From NCBI GenBank assembly GCA_964057225.1, contig OZ059894.1, positions 5,332,001-5,396,000 on the forward strand: a stretch of DNA of 64,000 nt, written 5' to 3'. A program made the position numbers and the translations under genes. Under the pieces are notes generated by a model that saw only the letters and a program-made list of their open reading frames with translations, did no database searches and was not told where the DNA came from. Source of the DNA: Auanema rhodensis (Eukaryota; Nematoda; Chromadorea; Rhabditida; Rhabditidae). Positions within the stretch are counted from its first letter, which is position 1; each line of letters begins with the position of its first letter. Shown here in pieces: positions 50,277 to 63,451 of this stretch.

Positions 50277-53200
50277 ATGCTAATTAAGTGTACACATGAT
50301 GTGCACTTGGTATGTAACTCGCTTCACGTCAATGATAAAGAGATGCGGTTTTCAAAATTAGATTCCTCATGTCCATATAAGTCTAAAAACGAATTTTTTT
50401 TGATATTGATGCATGTTAACCATGACTTCGAAATTTACGTGAACTTTAATTTATGCTTATTAAGTGTACATGTGATGTGCACTTGGTATGTAACTCGCTT
50501 CACGTCAAAGATAAAGAGATGCGGTTTTCAAAATTAGATTCCCCATGTCCATATTAGTCTAAAAACAAATTTTTATTGATATTGGTGCATGGTAACCATG
50601 ACTTTGAAATTTACGTGAACTTTAATTTATGCTAATTAAGTGTACACGTGATGTGCACTTGGTATGTAACTCGCTTCACGTGAAAGATGAAGAGATGCGG
50701 TTTTCAAAATTAGATTCCCCATGTCCATATTAGTCTAAAAACAAATTTTTGTTGATATTGGTGGATGGTAACCATGACTTTGAAATTTACGTGAACTTTA
50801 ATTTATGCTAATTAAGTGTACACGTGATGTGCACTTGGTATGTAACTAGCTTCACGTGAAAGATGAAGAGATGCGGTTTTCAAAATTAGATTCCCCATGT
50901 CCATATTAGTCTAAAAAGAAATTTTTGTTGATATTGGTGGATGGTAACCATGACTTTCAAATTTACGTGAACTTCAATTTATGCTAATTAAGTGTACACG
51001 TGATGTGCCCTTGGTATGTAACTCGCTTCACGTCAAAGATAAAGAGATGCGGTTTTCAAAATTAGATTCCCCATGTCCATATTAGTCTGAAAACAAATTT
51101 TTATTAATATTGGTGCATGGTAACCATGACTTTGAAATTTACGTGAACTTTAATTTATGCTAATTAAGTGTACACGTGATGTGCACTTGGTATGTAACTC
51201 GCTTCACGTGGAAGATGAAGAGATGCGGTTTTCAAAATTAGATTCCTCATGTCCATATTAGTCTAAAAACAAATTTTTGTTGATATTGGTGGATGGTAAC
51301 CATGACTTTGAAATTTACGTGAACTTTAATTTATGCTAATTAAGTGTACACGTGATGTGCACTTGGTATGTAACTCGCTTCACGTGAAAGATGAAGAGAT
51401 GCGGTTTTCAAAATAGATTCCCCATTTCCATATTAGTCTGAAAACAAATTTTTATTAATATTGGTGCATGGTAACCATGACTTTGAAATTTACGTGAACT
51501 TTAATTTATGCTAATTAAGTGTACACGTGATGTGCACTTGGTATGTAACTCGCTTCACGTGGAAGATGAAGAGATGCGGTTTTCAAAATTAGATTCCCCA
51601 TGTCCATATTAGTCTAAAAACAAATTTTTGTTGATATTGGTGGATGGTAACCATGACTTTGAAATTTACGTGAACTTTAATTTATGCTAATTAAGTGTAC
51701 ACGTGATGTGCACTTGGTATGTAACTCGCTTCACGTGAAAGATGAAGAGATGCGGTTTTCAAAATAGATTCCCCATTTCCATATTAGTCTAAAAACAAAT
51801 TTTTATTAATATTGGTGCATGGTAACCATGACTTTGAAATTTACGTGAACTTTAATTTATGCTAATTAAGTGTGCACGTGATGTGCACTTGGTATGCAAC
51901 TCGCTTCACGTGAAAGATGAAGAGATGCGGTTTTCAAAATTAGATTTCTCATGTCCATATTAGTCTAAAAACAAATTTTTGTTGATATTGGTGGATGGTA
52001 ACCATGACTTTCAAATTTACGTGAACTTCAATTTATGCTAATTAAGTGTACACGTGATGTGCCCTTGGTATGTAACTCGCTTCACGTCAAAGATACAGAG
52101 ATGCGGTTTTCAAAATTAGATTCCCCATGTCCATATTAGTCTAAAAACAAATTTTTATTGATATTGGTGCATGGTAACCATGACTTTGAAATTTACGTGA
52201 ACTTTAATTTATGCTAATTAAGTGTACACGTGATGTGCACTTGGTATGTAACTCGCTTCACGTGAAAGATGAAGAGATGCGGTTTTCAAAATTAGATTCC
52301 TCATGTCCATATTAGTCTAAAAACAAATTTTTGTTGATATTGGTGCATGGTAACCATGACTTTGAAATTTACGTGAACTTTAATTTATGCTAATTAAGTG
52401 TACACGTGATGTGCCCTTGGTATGTAACTCGCTTCACGTGAAAGATAAAGAGATGCGGTTTTCAAAATAGATTCCCCATTTCCATATTAGTCTAAAAACA
52501 AATTTTTATTGATATTGGTGCATGGCAACCATGACTTTAAAATTTACGTGAACTTTCATTTATGCTAATTAAGTGTACACATGATGTGCACTTGGTATGT
52601 AACTCGCTTCACGTGAAAGATAAAGAGATGCGGTTTTCAAAATAGATTCCCCATTTCCATATTAGTCTAAAAACAAATTTTTATTGATATTGGTGCATGG
52701 CAACCATGACTTTAAAATTTACGTGAACTTTAATTTATGCTAATTAAGTGTACACATGATGTGCACTTGGTATGTAACTCGCTTCACGTGGAAGATGAAG
52801 AGATGCGGTTTTCAAAATTAGATTCCTCATGTCCATATTAGTCTAAAAACAAATTTTTGTTGATATTGGTGGATGGTAACCATGACTTTGAAATTTACGT
52901 GAACTTTAATTTATGCTAATTAAGTGTACACGTGATGTGCACTTGGTATGTAACTCGCTTCACGTGAAAGATGAAGAGATGCGGTTTTCAAAATAGATTC
53001 CCCATTTCCATATTAGTCTGAAAACAAATTTTTATTAATATTGGTGCATGGTAACCATGACTTTGAAATTTACGTGAACTTTAATTTATGCTAATTAAGT
53101 GTACACGTGATGTGCACTTGGTATGTAACTCGCTTCACGTGGAAGATGAAGAGATGCGGTTTTCAAAATTAGATTCCCCATGTCCATATTAGTCTAAAAA

Positions 53201-54316
53201 CAAATTTTTGTTGATATTGGTGGATGGTAACCATGACTTTGAAATTTACGTGAACTTTAATTTATGCTAATTAAGTGTACACGTGATGTGCACTTGGTAT
53301 GTAACTCGCTTCACGTGAAAGATGAAGAGATGCGGTTTTCAAAATAGATTCCCCATTTCCATATTAGTCTAAAAACAAATTTTTATTAATATTGGTGCAT
53401 GGTAACCATGACTTTGAAATTTACGTGAACTTTAATTTATGCTAATTAAGTGTGCACGTGATGTGCACTTGGTATGCAACTCGCTTCACGTGAAAGATGA
53501 AGAGATGCGGTTTTCAAAATTAGATTTCTCATGTCCATATTAGTCTAAAAACAAATTTTTGTTGATATTGGTGGATGGTAACCATGACTTTCAAATTTAC
53601 GTGAACTTCAATTTATGCTAATTAAGTGTACACGTGATGTGCCCTTGGTATGTAACTCGCTTCACGTCAAAGATAAAGAGATGCGGTTTTCAAAATTAGA
53701 TTCCCCATGTCCATATTAGTCTAAAAACAAATTTTCATTGATATTGGTGCATGGTAACCATGACTTTGAAATTTACGTGAACTTTAATTTATGCTAATTA
53801 AGTGTACACGTGATGTGCACTTGGTATGTAACTCGCTTCACGTGAAAGATGAAGAGATGCGGTTTTCAAAATTAGATTCCTCATGTCCATATTAGTCTAA
53901 AAACAAATTTTTGTTGATATTGGTGCATGGTAACCATGACTTTGAAATTTACGTGAACTTTAATTTATGCTAATTAAGTGTACACGTGATGTGCCCTTGG
54001 TATGTAACTCGCTTCACGTGAAAGATAAAGAGATGCGGTTTTCAAAATAGATTCCCCATTTCCATATTAGTCTAAAAACAAATTTTTATTGATATTGGTG
54101 CATGGCAACCATGACTTTAAAATTTACGTGAACTTTCATTTATGCTAATTAAGTGTACACATGATGTGCACTTGGTATGTAACTCGCTTCACGTGAAAGA
54201 TAAAGAGATGCGGTTTTCAAAATAGATTCCCCATTTCCATATTAGTCTAAAAACAAATTTTTATTGATATTGGTGCATGGCAACCATGACTTTAAAATTT
54301 ACGTGAACTTTAATTT
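50277..54316 (+). repeat. Twenty-three-monomer derivative, 4040 bp, with internal 9-mer repeat
   Basis: Follows the 3515-bp copy before it to about 53.2 kb. The 'agtgtgcacgtg' monomer at 51859 then reappears at 53439 (1580 bp, nine monomers), each followed by the same series: 'gtgccctt' with 'gtcaaag', a 'gatgaag' monomer, another 'gtgccctt', then 175-bp monomers. Small differences such as 'agatacagag' (about 52090) and 'attttcattg' (about 53733) separate the two passes. Confidence 0.8.
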
Positions 54317-57300
54317 ATGCTAATTAAGTGTACACATGATGTGCACTTGGTATGTAACTCGCTTCACGTCAATGATAAAGAGATGCGGTTTTCAAAATTA
54401 GATTCCTCATGTCCATATAAGTCTAGAAACGAATTTTTATTGATATTGATGCATGGTAACCATGACTTCGAAATTTACGTGAACTTTAATTTATGCTTAT
54501 TAAGTGTACATGTGATATGCACTTGGTATGTAACTCGCTTCACGTCAAAGATAAAGAGATGCGGTTTTCAAAATTAGATTCCCCATGTCCATATTAGTCT
54601 AAAAACAAATTTTTATTGATATTGGTGCATGGCAACCATGACTTTAAAATTTACGTGAACTTTAATTTATGCTAATTAAGTGTACACATGATGTGCACTT
54701 GGTATGTAACTCGCTTCACGTCAATGATAAAGAGATGCGGTTTTCAAAATTAGATTCCTCATGTCCATATAAGTCTAAAAACGAATTTTTATTGATATTG
54801 ATGCATGGTAACCATGACTTCGAAATTTACGTGAACTTTAATTTATGCTTATTAAGTGTACATGTGATGTGCACTTGGTATGTAACTCGCTTCACGTCAA
54901 AGATAAAGAGATGCGGTTTTCAAAATTAGATTCCCCATGTCCATATTAGTCTAAAAACAAATTTTTATTGATATTGGTGCATGGTAACCATGACTTTGAA
55001 ATTTACGTGAACTTTAATTTATGCTAATTAAGTGTACACGTGATGTGCACTTGGTATGTAACTCGCTTCACGTGAAAGATGAAGAGATGCGGTTTTCAAA
55101 ATTAGATTCCCCATGTCCATATTAGTCTAAAAACAAATTTTTGTTGATATTGGTCGATGGTAACCATGACTTTGAAATTTACGTGAACTTTAATTTATGC
55201 TAATTAAGTGTACACGTGATGTGCACTTGGTATGTAACTAGCTTCACGTGAAAGATGAAGAGATGCGGTTTTCAAAATTAGATTCCCCATGTCCATATTA
55301 GTCTAAAAACAAATTTTTGTTGATATTGGTGGATGGTAACCATGACTTTCAAATTTACGTGAACTTCAATTTATGCTAATTAAGTGTACACGTGATGTGC
55401 CCTTGGTATGTAACTCGCTTCACGCCAAAGATAAAGAGATGCGGTTTTCAAAATTAGATTCCCCATGTCCATATTAGTCTAAAAACAAATTTTTGTTGAT
55501 ATTGGTCGATGGTAACCATGACTTTGAAATTTACGTGAACTTTAATTTATGCTAATTAAGTGTGCACGTGATGTGCACTTGGTATGCAACTCGCTTCACG
55601 TGAAAGATGAAGAGATGCGGTTTTCAAAATTAGATTTCTCATGTCGATATTAGTCTAAAAACAAATTTTTGTTGATATTGGTGGATGGTAACCATGACTT
55701 CGAAATTTACGTGAACTTTAATTTATGCTTATTAAGTGTACATGTGATGTGCACTTGGTATGTAACTCGCTTCACGTCAAAGATAAAGAGATGCGGTTTT
55801 CAAAATTAGATTCCCCATGTCCATATTAGTCTAAAAACAAATTTTTATTGATATTGGTGCATGGTAACCATGACTTTGAAATTTACGTGAACTTTAATTT
55901 ATGCTAATTAAGTGTACACTTGATGTGCACTTGGTATGTAACTCGCTTCACGTGAAAGATGAAGAGATGCGGTTTTCAAAATTAGATTCCCCATGTCCAT
56001 ATTAGTCTAAAAACAAATTTTTGTTGATATTGGTGGATGGTAACCATGACTTTGAAATTTACGTGAACTTTAATTTATGCTAATTAAGTGTACACGTGAT
56101 GTGCACTTGGTATGTAACTCGCTTCACGTGAAAGATGAAGAGATGCGGTTTTCAAAATAGATTCCCCATTTCCATATTAGTCTAAAAACAAATTTTTATT
56201 GATATTGGTGCATGGTAACCATGACTTTGAAATTTACGTGAACTTTAATTTATGCTAATTAAGTGTACACGTGATGTGCACTTGGTATGTAACTAGCTTC
56301 ACGTGAAAGATGAAGAGATGCGGTTTTCAAAATTAGATTTCTCATGTCCATATTAGTCTAAAAACAAATTTTTATTGATATTGGTGCATGGTAACCATGA
56401 CTTTGAATTTTACGTGAACTTTAATTTATGCTAATTAAGTGTACACGTGATGTGCACTTGGTATGTATCTCGCTTCACGTGAAAGATAAAGAGATGCGGT
56501 TTTCAAAATTAGATTCCTCATGTCCATATTAGTCTAAAAACGAAATTTTATTGATATTGATGCATGGTAACCATGACTTCGAAATTTACGTGAACTTTAA
56601 TTTATGCTTATTAAGTGTACATGTGATGTGCACTTGGTATGTAACTCGCTTCACGTGAAAGATAAAGGGATGCGGTTTTCAAAATTAGATTCCCCATGTC
56701 CATAATAGTCTAAACACAAATTTTTATTGATATTGGTGCATGGTAACCATGACTTTAAATTTTACGTGAACTTTAATTTATGCTAATTAAGTGTACACAT
56801 GATGTGCACATGGTATGTAACTCGCTTCACGTGAAAGATAAAGAGATGCGGTTTTCAAAATAGATTCCCCATTTCCATATTAGTCTAAAAACAAATTTTT
56901 ATTGATATTGGTGCATGGCAACCATGACTTTAAAATTTACGTGAACTTTAATTTATGCTAATTAAGTGTACACATGATGTGCACTTGGTATGTAACTCGC
57001 TTCACGTGAAAGATAAAGAGATGCGGTTTTCAAAATAGATTCCCCATTTCCATATTAGTCTAAAAACAAATTTTTATTGATATTGGTGCATGGCAACCAT
57101 GACTTTAAAATTTACGTGAACTTTAATTTATGCTAATTAAGTGTACACATGATGTGCGCTTGGTACGTAACTCGCTTCACGTGAAAGATAAAGGGATGCG
57201 GTTTTCAAAATAGATTCCCCATTTCCATATTAGTCTAAAAACAAATTTTTATTGATATTGGTGCATGGCAACCATGACTTTAAAATTTACGTGAACTTTA

Positions 57301-59586
57301 ATTTATGCTAATTAAGTGTACACATGATGTGCACTTGGTATGTAACTCGCTTCACGTGGAAGATGAAGAGATGCGGTTTTCAAAATTAGATTCCCCATTT
57401 CCATATTAGTCTGAAAACAAATTTTTATTAATATTGGTGCATGGTAACCATGACTTTGAAATTTACGTGAACTTTAATTTATGCTAATTAAGTGTACACG
57501 TGATGTGCACTTGGTATGTAACTCGCTTCACGTGGAAGATGAAGAGATGCGGTTTTCAAAATTAGATTCCCCATGTCCATATTAGTCTAAAAACAAATTT
57601 TTGTTGATATTGGTGGATGGTAACCATGACTTTAAATTTTACGTGAACTTTAATTTATGCTAATTAAGTGTACACATGATGTGCACATGGTATGTAACTC
57701 GCTTCACGTGAAAGATAAAGAGATGCGGTTTTCAAAATAGATTCCCCATTTCCATATTAGTCTAAAAACAAATTTTTATTGATATTGGTGCATGGCAACC
57801 ATGACTTTAAAATTTACGTGAACTTTAATTTATGCTAATTAAGTGTACACATGATGTGCACTTGGTATGTAACTCGCTTCACGTGAAAGATAAAGAGATG
57901 CGGTTTTCAAAATAGATTCCCCATTTCCATATTAGTCTAAAAACAAATTTTTATTGATATTGGTGCATGGCAACCATGACTTTAAAATTTACGTGAACTT
58001 TAATTTATGCTAATTAAGTGTACACATGATGTGCGCTTGGTACGTAACTCGCTTCACGTGAAAGATAAAGGGATGCGGTTTTCAAAATAGATTCCCCATT
58101 TCCATATTAGTCTAAAAACAAATTTTTATTGATATTGGTGCATGGCAACCATGACTTTAAAATTTACGTGAACTTTAATTTATGCTAATTAAGTGTACAC
58201 ATGATGTGCACTTGGTATGTAACTCGCTTCACGTGGAAGATGAAGAGATGCGGTTTTCAAAATTAGATTCCCCATTTCCATATTAGTCTGAAAACAAATT
58301 TTTATTAATATTGGTGCATGGTAACCATGACTTTGAAATTTACGTGAACTTTAATTTATGCTAATTAAGTGTACACGTGATGTGCACTTGGTATGTAACT
58401 CGCTTCACGTGGAAGATGAAGAGATGCGGTTTTCAAAATTAGATTCCCCATGTCCATATTAGTCTAAAAACAAATTTTTGTTGATATTGGTGGATGGTAA
58501 CCATGACTTTGAAATTTACGTGAACTTTAATTTATGCTAATTAAGTGTACACGTGATGTGCACTTGGTATGTAACTCGCTTCACGTGAAAGATGAAGAGA
58601 TGCGGTTTTCAAAATAGATTCCCCATTTCCATATTAGTCTAAAAACAAATTTTTATTAATATTGGTGCATGGTAACCATGACTTTGAAATTTACGTGAAC
58701 TTTAATTTATGCTAATTAAGTGTGCACGTGATGTGCACTTGGTATGCAACTCGCTTCACGTGAAAGATGAAGAGATGCGGTTTTCAAAATTAGATTTCTC
58801 ATGTCCATATTAGTCTAAAAACAAATTTTTGTTGATATTGGTGGATGGTAACCATGACTTTCAAATTTACGTGAACTTCAATTTATGCTAATTAAGTGTA
58901 CACGTGATGTGCCCTTGGTATGTAACTCGCTTCACGTCAAAGATAAAGAGATGCGGTTTTCAAAATTAGATTCCCCATGTCCATATTAGTCTAAAAACAA
59001 ATTTTTATTGATATTGGTGCATGGTAACCATGACTTTGAAATTTACGTGAACTTTAATTTATGCTAATTAAGTGTACACGTGATGTGCACTTGGTATGTA
59101 ACTCGCTTCACGTGAAAGATGAAGAGATGCGGTTTTCAAAATTAGATTCCTCATGTCCATATTAGTCTAAAAACAAATTTTTGTTGATATTGGTGCATGG
59201 TAACCATGACTTTGAAATTTACGTGAACTTTAATTTATGCTAATTAAGTGTACACGTGATGTGCCCTTGGTATGTAACTCGCTTCACGTGAAAGATAAAG
59301 AGATGCGGTTTTCAAAATAGATTCCCCATTTCCATATTAGTCTAAAAACAAATTTTTATTGATATTGGTGCATGGCAACCATGACTTTAAAATTTACGTG
59401 AACTTTCATTTATGCTAATTAAGTGTACACATGATGTGCACTTGGTATGTAACTCGCTTCACGTGAAAGATAAAGAGATGCGGTTTTCAAAATAGATTCC
59501 CCATTTCCATATTAGTCTAAAAACAAATTTTTATTGATATTGGTGCATGGCAACCATGACTTTAAAATTTACGTGAACTTTAATTT
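54317..59586 (+). repeat. Thirty-monomer HOR, 5270 bp
   Basis: Landmarks recur exactly 5270 bp later: 54317/59587 ('gtctagaaacg' with 'gtgatatgc'), 54669/59939 and 55549/60819 ('agtgtgcacgtg' preceded by 'ggtcgatgg' and 'cacgccaaag'). 'catgtcgatatt' (about 55643 and 60913) is a rare variant shared by both. Inside it, 56780-57656 is tandemly repeated at 57657-58533 (five monomers, 877 bp). Confidence 0.83.
56780..58533 (+). repeat. Five-monomer tandem duplication, period 877 bp
   Basis: Monomers at 56780, 56955, 57130, 57305 and 57481 are repeated at 57657, 57832, 58007, 58182 and 58358. Each copy starts with 'gtgcacatgg', contains a 'gcgcttggtacg'/'aaaggg' monomer and ends with 'gtggaagatgaag' monomers. 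The fourth monomer in each copy is the same chimera: 'gtggaagatgaag...aaattagatt' joined to 'ccccatttcc...agtctgaaaac'. Confidence 0.83.
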
Positions 59587-62500
59587 ATGCTAATTAAGTG
59601 TACACATGATGTGCACTTGGTATGTAACTCGCTTCACGTCAATGATAAAGAGATGCGGTTTTCAAAATTAGATTCCCCATTTCCATATTAGTCTAGAAAC
59701 GAATTTTTATTGATATTGATGCATGGTAACCATGACTTCGAAATTTACGTGAACTTTAATTTATGCTTATTAAGTGTACATGTGATATGCACTTGGTATG
59801 TAACTCGCTTCACGTCAAAGATAAAGAGATGCGGTTTTCAAAATTAGATTCCCCATGTCCATATTAGTCTAAAAACAAATTTTTATTGATATTGGTGCAT
59901 GGCAACCATGACTTTAAAATTTACGTGAACTTTAATTTATGCTAATTAAGTGTACACATGATGTGCACTTGGTATGTAACTCGCTTCACGTCAATGATAA
60001 AGAGATGCGGTTTTCAAAATTAGATTCCTCATGTCCATATAAGTCTAAAAACGAATTTTTATTGATATTGATGCATGGTAACCATGACTTCGAAATTTAC
60101 GTGAACTTTAATTTATGCTTATTAAGTGTACATGTGATGTGCACTTGGTATGTAACTCGCTTCACGTCAAAGATAAAGAGATGCGGTTTTCAAAATTAGA
60201 TTCCCCATGTCCATATTAGTCTAAAAACAAATTTTTATTGATATTGGTGCATGGTAACCATGACTTTGAAATTTACGTGAACTTTAATTTATGCTAATTA
60301 AGTGTACACGTGATGTGCACTTGGTATGTAACTCGCTTCACGTGAAAGATGAAGAGATGCGGTTTTCAAAATTAGATTCCCCATGTCCATATTAGTCTAA
60401 AAACAAATTTTTGTTGATATTGGTCGATGGTAACCATGACTTTGAAATTTACGTGAACTTTAATTTATGCTAATTAAGTGTACACGTGATGTGCACTTGG
60501 TATGTAACTAGCTTCACGTGAAAGATGAAGAGATGCGGTTTTCAAAATTAGATTCCCCATGTCCATATTAGTCTAAAAACAAATTTTTGTTGATATTGGT
60601 GGATGGTAACCATGACTTTCAAATTTACGTGAACTTCAATTTATGCTAATTAAGTGTACACGTGATGTGCCCTTGGTATGTAACTCGCTTCACGCCAAAG
60701 ATAAAGAGATGCGGTTTTCAAAATTAGATTCCCCATGTCCATATTAGTCTAAAAACAAATTTTTGTTGATATTGGTCGATGGTAACCATGACTTTGAAAT
60801 TTACGTGAACTTTAATTTATGCTAATTAAGTGTGCACGTGATGTGCACTTGGTATGCAACTCGCTTCACGTGAAAGATGAAGAGATGCGGTTTTCAAAAT
60901 TAGATTTCTCATGTCGATATTAGTCTAAAAACAAATTTTTGTTGATATTGGTGGATGGTAACCATGACTTCGAAATTTACGTGAACTTTAATTTATGCTT
61001 ATTAAGTGTACATGTGATGTGCACTTGGTATGTAACTCGCTTCACGTCAAAGATAAAGAGATGCGGTTTTCAAAATTAGATTCCCCATGTCCATATTAGT
61101 CTAAAAACGAATTTTTATTGATATTGATGCATGGTAACCATGACTTCGAAATTTACGTGAACTTTAATTTATGCTTATTAAGTGTACATGTGATGTGCAC
61201 TTGGTATGTAACTCGCTTCACGTGAAAGATAAAGGGATGCGGTTTTCAAAATTAGATTCCCCATGTCCATAATAGTCTAAACACAAATTTTTATTGATAT
61301 TGGTGCATGGTAACCATGACTTTAAATTTTACGTGAACTTTAATTTATGCTAATTAAGTGTACACATGATGTGCACATGGTATGTAACTCGCTTCACGTG
61401 AAAGATAAAGAGATGCGGTTTTCAAAATAGATTCCCCATTTCCATATTAGTCTAAAAACAAATTTTTATTGATATTGGTGCATGGCAACCATGACTTTAA
61501 AATTTACGTGAACTTTAATTTATGCTAATTAAGTGTACACATGATGTGCACTTGGTATGTAACTCGCTTCACGTGAAAGATAAAGAGATGCGGTTTTCAA
61601 AATAGATTCCCCATTTCCATATTAGTCTAAAAACAAATTTTTATTGATATTGGTGCATGGCAACCATGACTTTAAAATTTACGTGAACTTTAATTTATGC
61701 TAATTAAGTGTACACATGATGTGCGCTTGGTACGTAACTCGCTTCACGTGAAAGATAAAGGGATGCGGTTTTCAAAATAGATTCCCCATTTCCATATTAG
61801 TCTAAAAACAAATTTTTATTGATATTGGTGCATGGCAACCATGACTTTAAAATTTACGTGAACTTTAATTTATGCTAATTAAGTGTACACATGATGTGCA
61901 CTTGGTATGTAACTCGCTTCACGTGGAAGATGAAGAGATGCGGTTTTCAAAATTAGATTCCTCATGTCCATATTAGTCTAAAAACAAATTTTTGTTGATA
62001 TTGGTGGATGGTAACCATGACTTTGAAATTTACGTGAACTTTAATTTATGCTAATTAAGTGTACACGTGATGTGCACTTGGTATGTAACTCGCTTCACGT
62101 GAAAGATGAAGAGATGCGGTTTTCAAAATAGATTCCCCATTTCCATATTAGTCTGAAAACAAATTTTTATTAATATTGGTGCATGGTAACCATGACTTTG
62201 AAATTTACGTGAACTTTAATTTATGCTAATTAAGTGTACACGTGATGTGCACTTGGTATGTAACTCGCTTCACGTGGAAGATGAAGAGATGCGGTTTTCA
62301 AAATTAGATTCCCCATGTCCATATTAGTCTAAAAACAAATTTTTGTTGATATTGGTGGATGGTAACCATGACTTTGAAATTTACGTGAACTTTAATTTAT
62401 GCTAATTAAGTGTACACGTGATGTGCACTTGGTATGTAACTCGCTTCACGTGAAAGATGAAGAGATGCGGTTTTCAAAATAGATTCCCCATTTCCATATT

Positions 62501-63451
62501 AGTCTAAAAACAAATTTTTATTAATATTGGTGCATGGTAACCATGACTTTGAAATTTACGTGAACTTTAATTTATGCTAATTAAGTGTGCACGTGATGTG
62601 CACTTGGTATGCAACTCGCTTCACGTGAAAGATGAAGAGATGCGGTTTTCAAAATTAGATTTCTCATGTCCATATTAGTCTAAAAACAAATTTTTGTTGA
62701 TATTGGTGGATGGTAACCATGACTTTCAAATTTACGTGAACTTCAATTTATGCTAATTAAGTGTACACGTGATGTGCCCTTGGTATGTAACTCGCTTCAC
62801 GTCAAAGATAAAGAGATGCGGTTTTCAAAATTAGATTCCCCATGTCCATATTAGTCTAAAAACAAATTTTTATTGATATTGGTGCATGGTAACCATGACT
62901 TTGAAATTTACGTGAACTTTAATTTATGCTAATTAAGTGTACACGTGATGTGCACTTGGTATGTAACTCGCTTCACGTGAAAGATGAAGAGATGCGGTTT
63001 TCAAAATTAGATTCCTCATGTCCATATTAGTCTAAAAACAAATTTTTGTTGATATTGGTGCATGGTAACCATGACTTTGAAATTTACGTGAACTTTAATT
63101 TATGCTAATTAAGTGTACACGTGATGTGCCCTTGGTATGTAACTCGCTTCACGTGAAAGATAAAGAGATGCGGTTTTCAAAATAGATTCCCCATTTCCAT
63201 ATTAGTCTAAAAACAAATTTTTATTGATATTGGTGCATGGCAACCATGACTTTAAAATTTACGTGAACTTTCATTTATGCTAATTAAGTGTACACATGAT
63301 GTGCACTTGGTATGTAACTCGCTTCACGTGAAAGATAAAGAGATGCGGTTTTCAAAATAGATTCCCCATTTCCATATTAGTCTAAAAACAAATTTTTATT
63401 GATATTGGTGCATGGCAACCATGACTTTAAAATTTACGTGAACTTTAATTT
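59587..63451 (+). repeat. Twenty-two-monomer derivative, 3865 bp
   Basis: Matches the 5270-bp copy to about 61 kb, then is eight monomers shorter. Four fewer lie between the two 'tgcttattaag' monomers near 60995-61182, and four fewer lie in the 'gtgcacatgg' section, where one five-monomer series is present instead of two but the chimera is resolved into two separate monomers (61872 and 62048). The first monomer carries a three-site patch against its homologues. Confidence 0.8.
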
